DNA of 64,000 nucleotides from Hyphomonadaceae bacterium (lineage in GTDB: Bacteria > Pseudomonadota > Alphaproteobacteria > Caulobacterales > Aquidulcibacteraceae), in the NCBI GenBank assembly GCA_019753105.1, contig JAIELJ010000001.1:52725-116724 (forward strand), given 5' to 3'. Positions 61,234 to 64,000 of the stretch are shown here, piece by piece (the first letter of the stretch is position 1; every line of letters begins with the position of its first letter). Below the pieces are notes generated by a model. The model worked only from the letters and a program-made list of their open reading frames with translations. It searched no databases and was not told the DNA's origin. Made by a program: the position numbers and the translations under genes.

Positions 61234-61910
61234 TATTCGATTTCCCAATCAATATCGCCGCGCAACTCATCAGGCACTTGCGAGCAGAGCGCGTTATGCA
61301 ATGCGGCTTGATCGAAACTGCGAGGCGCGCGGAAGACGAAGTCGACCCGGTTTTTCGAGTATGACTTGTCTTCGCTGATGACCTTGCAATGATTATCGAC
61401 CAGGATCTGGCGATAAGCGGCGGCGGCCTCTTTGACCTTGCCCTTCGGAATCTCGTTCACTTCGACGCTGCACACAGGATGGCCGTCGAAAATATAGATC
61501 AGCACCCACGCAAACGCGGCGGCGAGCACGGCGAAGTGCGGTAGGTTCAAGCCGCTGATCAAGCCGAGCAACGTCACCGTGATGATGCGGCCGGTGTCGC
61601 GCGTGTTCTCGGTGTCGGTGCGGAAGCGCATCAGGCCGCCGAGGCCGAAGATGATGAAGCCGACGACCATGCCGTACTCCAACACGATCTCGCCAACCAT
61701 CGCGCCGATCAGCGCGTACATGACCAGCACCTTCGGCAGTTCCGCCTCGGTCTTGGTGTCGATGTTGCGTTGTGTCGTCGGGTGGAATGCGATCACCGCG
61801 GCGAGCACGGTGGCCAGCAGAAGCGCTGCCAGCGAGGTCAGCAGATATTCGTAGTCGAGAAACCCCCGCCACCCGACGGCCTGCAGCCCTTGCGTATCAA
61901 GAATCGCCAT
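61233..61910 (-). CDS. DUF4956 membrane protein
   Basis: 225 residues from the ATG at 61910. About four helices: YLLTSLAALLLATVLAAVIAF, VLVMYALIGAMVGEIVLEYG, FIIFGLGGLMRFRTDTENT (the conserved DUF4956 loop) and TVLLGLISG / FAVLAAAFAWVLIYIF region, then a soluble ~75-residue domain. Members often sit beside polyphosphate (VTC-like) proteins in other bacteria; none is here. The reading frame upstream of 61910 is the shadow of the ABC-F gap. Confidence 0.85.
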   Translation of the reverse strand: MAILDTQGLQAVGWRGFLDYEYLLTSLAALLLATVLAAVIAFHPTTQRNIDTKTEAELPKVLVMYALIGAMVGEIVLEYGMVVGFIIFGLGGLMRFRTDTENTRDTGRIITVTLLGLISGLNLPHFAVLAAAFAWVLIYIFDGHPVCSVEVNEIPKGKVKEAAAAYRQILVDNHCKVISEDKSYSKNRVDFVFRAPRSFDQAALHNALCSQVPDELRGDIDWEIE

Positions 61911-61992
61911 CTTTGCGCTACTCCCCGCCTCCGAGTCTGGCGCAAGTCGCGCAGCCAAACCAGGGCCTATCGCGCCCCGCGCGTAGAGCCGC

Positions 61993-63576
61993 TCACGCTT
62001 CGCCCAGCGTGATGCGCCGGGTGACGCCGACGGCCTCGAGAAAGCGCTCGTCATGGCTGACGATGAGTAAGGCGCCGTCATAGGCGGCGAGCGCGGTCTC
62101 GACCGATTCAATCGAGTCGAGGTCGAGATGATTGGTCGGCTCGTCGAGAATGAGCAGCGGCGGCGGTGCGGCGGCGCCGAGGACGCAGGCGAGGCCGGCG
62201 CGCAGAAGCTGCCCGCCGCTTAGCGTGCCAGCGATCTGGTGCGCCGCGTCGGCGCGGAACATGAAGCGCGCGAGCGCTGCGCGGCAGGCGTTGTCTTCGG
62301 CGTCCGGGTTGAGGCGGCGGAAATTGTCGAGCACGGAAAGCGTCGGATCGAGCAGGCTGACGTTCTGATCGAAGAAAGCGAACGCCGTAAGCACGCGAAT
62401 CTGCCCGCTCTGCGGCGCGCGTTCGCCGGTGATGAGCTTCAGCAACGTAGTCTTGCCCGAGCCGTTCGGACCGGTCAGCGCAACGCGCTCCGGGCCGACG
62501 ATGGAGAACGAGAGATCGCGAATGATGGGGCGATCCGGCTCATAGCCGGCGACGAGGTGATCGGCGATCAGCACTTGCTTGCCTGCGGGGAGGTGCGTCG
62601 ACGGCAACGTGAACGAGAGCGCTTGCAGGATCTCGATGCGTTCGCGCGCGGCGGCGACGTCACTTGCCGCTTCCGCACGCAGGCGCTCCGCCAAACACGC
62701 GTTTTCGCCGCTTGTGTTCTCCGCATTGCGCTTCATCGCGCCGATGAGAATTTTCGGCATGTCTCCGCGCGCGGCTTTGCGTTTGCCCGCAGCGTCTTTG
62801 CGCGCTTTGCGTTCGGCGGTTTGCTGCGCTGAGTGTGCGACATTATCCAAGCGCTTTTCCGCATCGGCCAGATCGTGTTCGGCGGCGGCAAGCTCCAGCG
62901 CTTTGCGTTCGCGATACGCTGTCCAGTTGCCGCCATAACGCCGCGCACCGAGCGTCGTCATCTCGATGATCGCGTCCATCGCGTCGAGCAGCGCGCGATC
63001 GTGGCTGATGACGATAGCGCCGGCGCGCCAATCACGGAGCAGTTCGGCGACAGCGGCCCGACCTTCGCGATCGAGATTGTTGGTCGGCTCATCGAGCAGC
63101 AGGAAGTCAGGCTCGGCGAAGACGAGTGCGGCCAGAGCTGCGCGTGTGCGTTGCCCGCCGGACAGTGCAGCCAGCTGCGTGTTTGCCGCCGCTTCAAGCC
63201 CGGTACGCGCGAGGGCTGCGCTCACGCGCGCTTCAAGCGTCCAATCGGCTGCGGCGAGATCGGCTTCGCTCGCCTCCCCCGCCTCAGCCCGCGCCAGCAA
63301 CGCCAGCGCGTCTCGCACGGCGAAGAGATCAGCGACCGTCTCGCCCTCGCGCACTTGCACGGCTTGGCGCAGCACGGCGATGCGGCCGCTCACGGACACC
63401 GAACCGCTGAGTGGCGCGAGTTCGCCAGCCATGATCTTCATGAGCGTCGTCTTGCCGACGCCAGTGCGGCCGACGAGGCCGGTGCGTTCAGCGACGAAGC
63501 TGAGATCGAGATCGGAAAAGAGCGTCCGCCCATCAGGCGTGGACCAGCTCAAATTGGAGACAGTAATGGCGGGCAT
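61993..63576 (-). CDS. ABC-F family ATPase
   Basis: 527 residues with two ABC domains and no membrane part. Domain 1: GLVGRTGVGKTTLMKI, LSGGQRTRAALAALVFAEPD, FLLLDEPTNNLD. Domain 2: VALTGPNGSGKTTLLKL, LSGGQLLRAGLACVLG, LLILDEPTNHLD. The linker (~230-310) is rich in Lys/Arg and Ala. ABC-F proteins act on ribosomes in translation or antibiotic resistance; the subgroup cannot be told here. No known resistance motif is evident. Confidence 0.93.
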   Translation of the reverse strand: MPAITVSNLSWSTPDGRTLFSDLDLSFVAERTGLVGRTGVGKTTLMKIMAGELAPLSGSVSVSGRIAVLRQAVQVREGETVADLFAVRDALALLARAEAGEASEADLAAADWTLEARVSAALARTGLEAAANTQLAALSGGQRTRAALAALVFAEPDFLLLDEPTNNLDREGRAAVAELLRDWRAGAIVISHDRALLDAMDAIIEMTTLGARRYGGNWTAYRERKALELAAAEHDLADAEKRLDNVAHSAQQTAERKARKDAAGKRKAARGDMPKILIGAMKRNAENTSGENACLAERLRAEAASDVAAARERIEILQALSFTLPSTHLPAGKQVLIADHLVAGYEPDRPIIRDLSFSIVGPERVALTGPNGSGKTTLLKLITGERAPQSGQIRVLTAFAFFDQNVSLLDPTLSVLDNFRRLNPDAEDNACRAALARFMFRADAAHQIAGTLSGGQLLRAGLACVLGAAAPPPLLILDEPTNHLDLDSIESVETALAAYDGALLIVSHDERFLEAVGVTRRITLGEA

Positions 63577-63701
63577 GCGGAAATCCTTGTGGGCAAAACA
63601 AACGGGTTTGCTCAGCGGATATCCATTGCCTCTCGCCTTTCGTGGTTGGGTGGGGGCTCACATAGAGCGCTGACTTACGCGGATCAAGCTGTGACGTCGC
63701 C

Positions 63702-63773
63702 CTTCGACAGGCTCAGGGTGACGCTTTCGTTGAGACGGCGTTTGAATCGGCGTCATGCTGAGCTTGTCGAAGC
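63702..63773. repeat. Palindromic repeat of the CTTCGACAGGCTCA type
   Basis: Arms CTTCGACAGGCTCAGGGTGA (63702-63721) and TCATGCTGAGCTTGTCGAAG (63753-63772) are inverted with few mismatches. This sequence type is a common intergenic repeat in alphaproteobacteria. The stretch 63577-63877 holds this repeat, the hup terminator and the ABC-F promoter region, and no gene. Confidence 0.8.
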
Positions 63774-63791
63774 ACGACGCGTGGCGCCAAC

Positions 63792-63821
63792 GAAAACGGC
63801 CGGCGCTCTCGCACCGGCCGT
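63792..63821 (-). terminator. Intrinsic terminator of the HU gene
   Basis: On the minus strand ACGGCCGG-TGCGAGAGCG-CCGGCCGT forms an 8-bp perfect stem followed by TTTCG. It lies ~57 bases after the hup stop. A shorter hairpin AACCTCC/GGAGGTT (63829-63844) lies between. Confidence 0.8.
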
Positions 63822-63877
63822 CTCGACAACCTCCGAGGAGGTTATGAACTTCTTTGCGTCAGTGACGACGTCCGCTC

Positions 63878-64000
63878 TTAGCGGCCGCCCATCACTTGGG
63901 CCTTCATCACGGCCGACTGGCGGAACGCCAGCTTCTTCGACGCCTTGATCTTCACCGGCTCACCCGTTTGCGGGTTGCGGCCCATGCGGGCCTTGCGGGC
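63878..64000 (-). CDS. HU-family DNA-binding protein, N-terminus cut by window edge
   Basis: The last 40 codons are visible. They read RMGRNPQTGEPVKIKASKKL and end in KAQVMGGR, which contains the beta-arm signature GRNPQTGE of HU proteins and the usual VKIKASKKLAF. The Arg-rich N-terminal piece is outside the window. HU compacts the nucleoid. It could be HU-alpha/beta or a related family member; the arm sequence fits HU better than IHF. A strong terminator follows. Confidence 0.9.
   Translation of the reverse strand, partial: ARKARMGRNPQTGEPVKIKASKKLAFRQSAVMKAQVMGGR

Overview
The window is a 64 kb, GC-rich piece of an alphaproteobacterial chromosome. The conserved blocks point to Caulobacterales or a Hyphomonadaceae-like relative: FYDLN/TIGR02300-aroA, cmk-rpsA-ihfB, trpF-trpB-trpA-accD-folC, trxA-addA-addB-murU-amgK, a divL homolog with Tyr in place of the H-box His, ahcY behind a SAH riboswitch, and ptsH-EIIA-chvG-chvI. 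A full CtrA-type box (TTAA-N7-TTAA) lies in front of divL. Family-level placement is inference; genus is not claimed.

Bases 1-6532 are an accessory island. It holds a short type II CBASS anti-phage operon on the minus strand (patatin phospholipase CapV, cut by the window edge; a stand-alone E2-like protein; a CD-NTase). Next come a 730-base non-coding stretch with palindromes, a shortened HUH relaxase, a small unknown protein and a large serine recombinase whose reading frame runs into a tRNA-Ala(GGC) gene. The tRNA is probably the right border of an integrated, once mobilizable element. The left border is outside the window.

Bases 6611-24187 are housekeeping genes: aroA, cmk, rpsA (own promoter and a leader with mutually exclusive hairpins), ihfB, a TetR/membrane-protein divergon with nested palindromes, mscL, and a trp-accD-folC operon with a small secreted protein inserted between trpB and trpA. 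Bases 23867-32443 form a minus-strand block for thioredoxin, double-strand-break repair (AddAB) and cell-wall sugar recycling (AmgK/MurU). A ferredoxin reductase/ferredoxin pair and a DUF559 gene bracketed by inverted REP-like repeats separate this block from divL.

Bases 34630-48275 carry the regulatory core (divL, ahcY with riboswitch, HPr/EIIA, ChvG/ChvI), mixed with small stress and membrane genes (XRE regulator with autoregulatory operator, MscS-like channel, metallo-beta-lactamase lipoprotein, SemiSWEET, GlsB-like protein, M61-like peptidase). hprK, usually found between chvG and the EIIA gene, is not present here, and tsaE is not present next to amgK. Bases 48458-64000 hold polA, an EamA transporter, a PEP mutase-like enzyme, a DUF3857/transglutaminase protein, two methyltransferases, a zf-CHCC protein, an orphan ABC ATPase, an aldo/keto reductase operon, a MarR/methyltransferase divergon with a tandem operator, a DUF4956/lipoprotein pair, an ABC-F ATPase and the end of an HU gene. 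Several kinds of palindromic intergenic repeats occur, including two copies of one ~100 bp family.

All calls rest on reading the sequence and translations; no database search was run.
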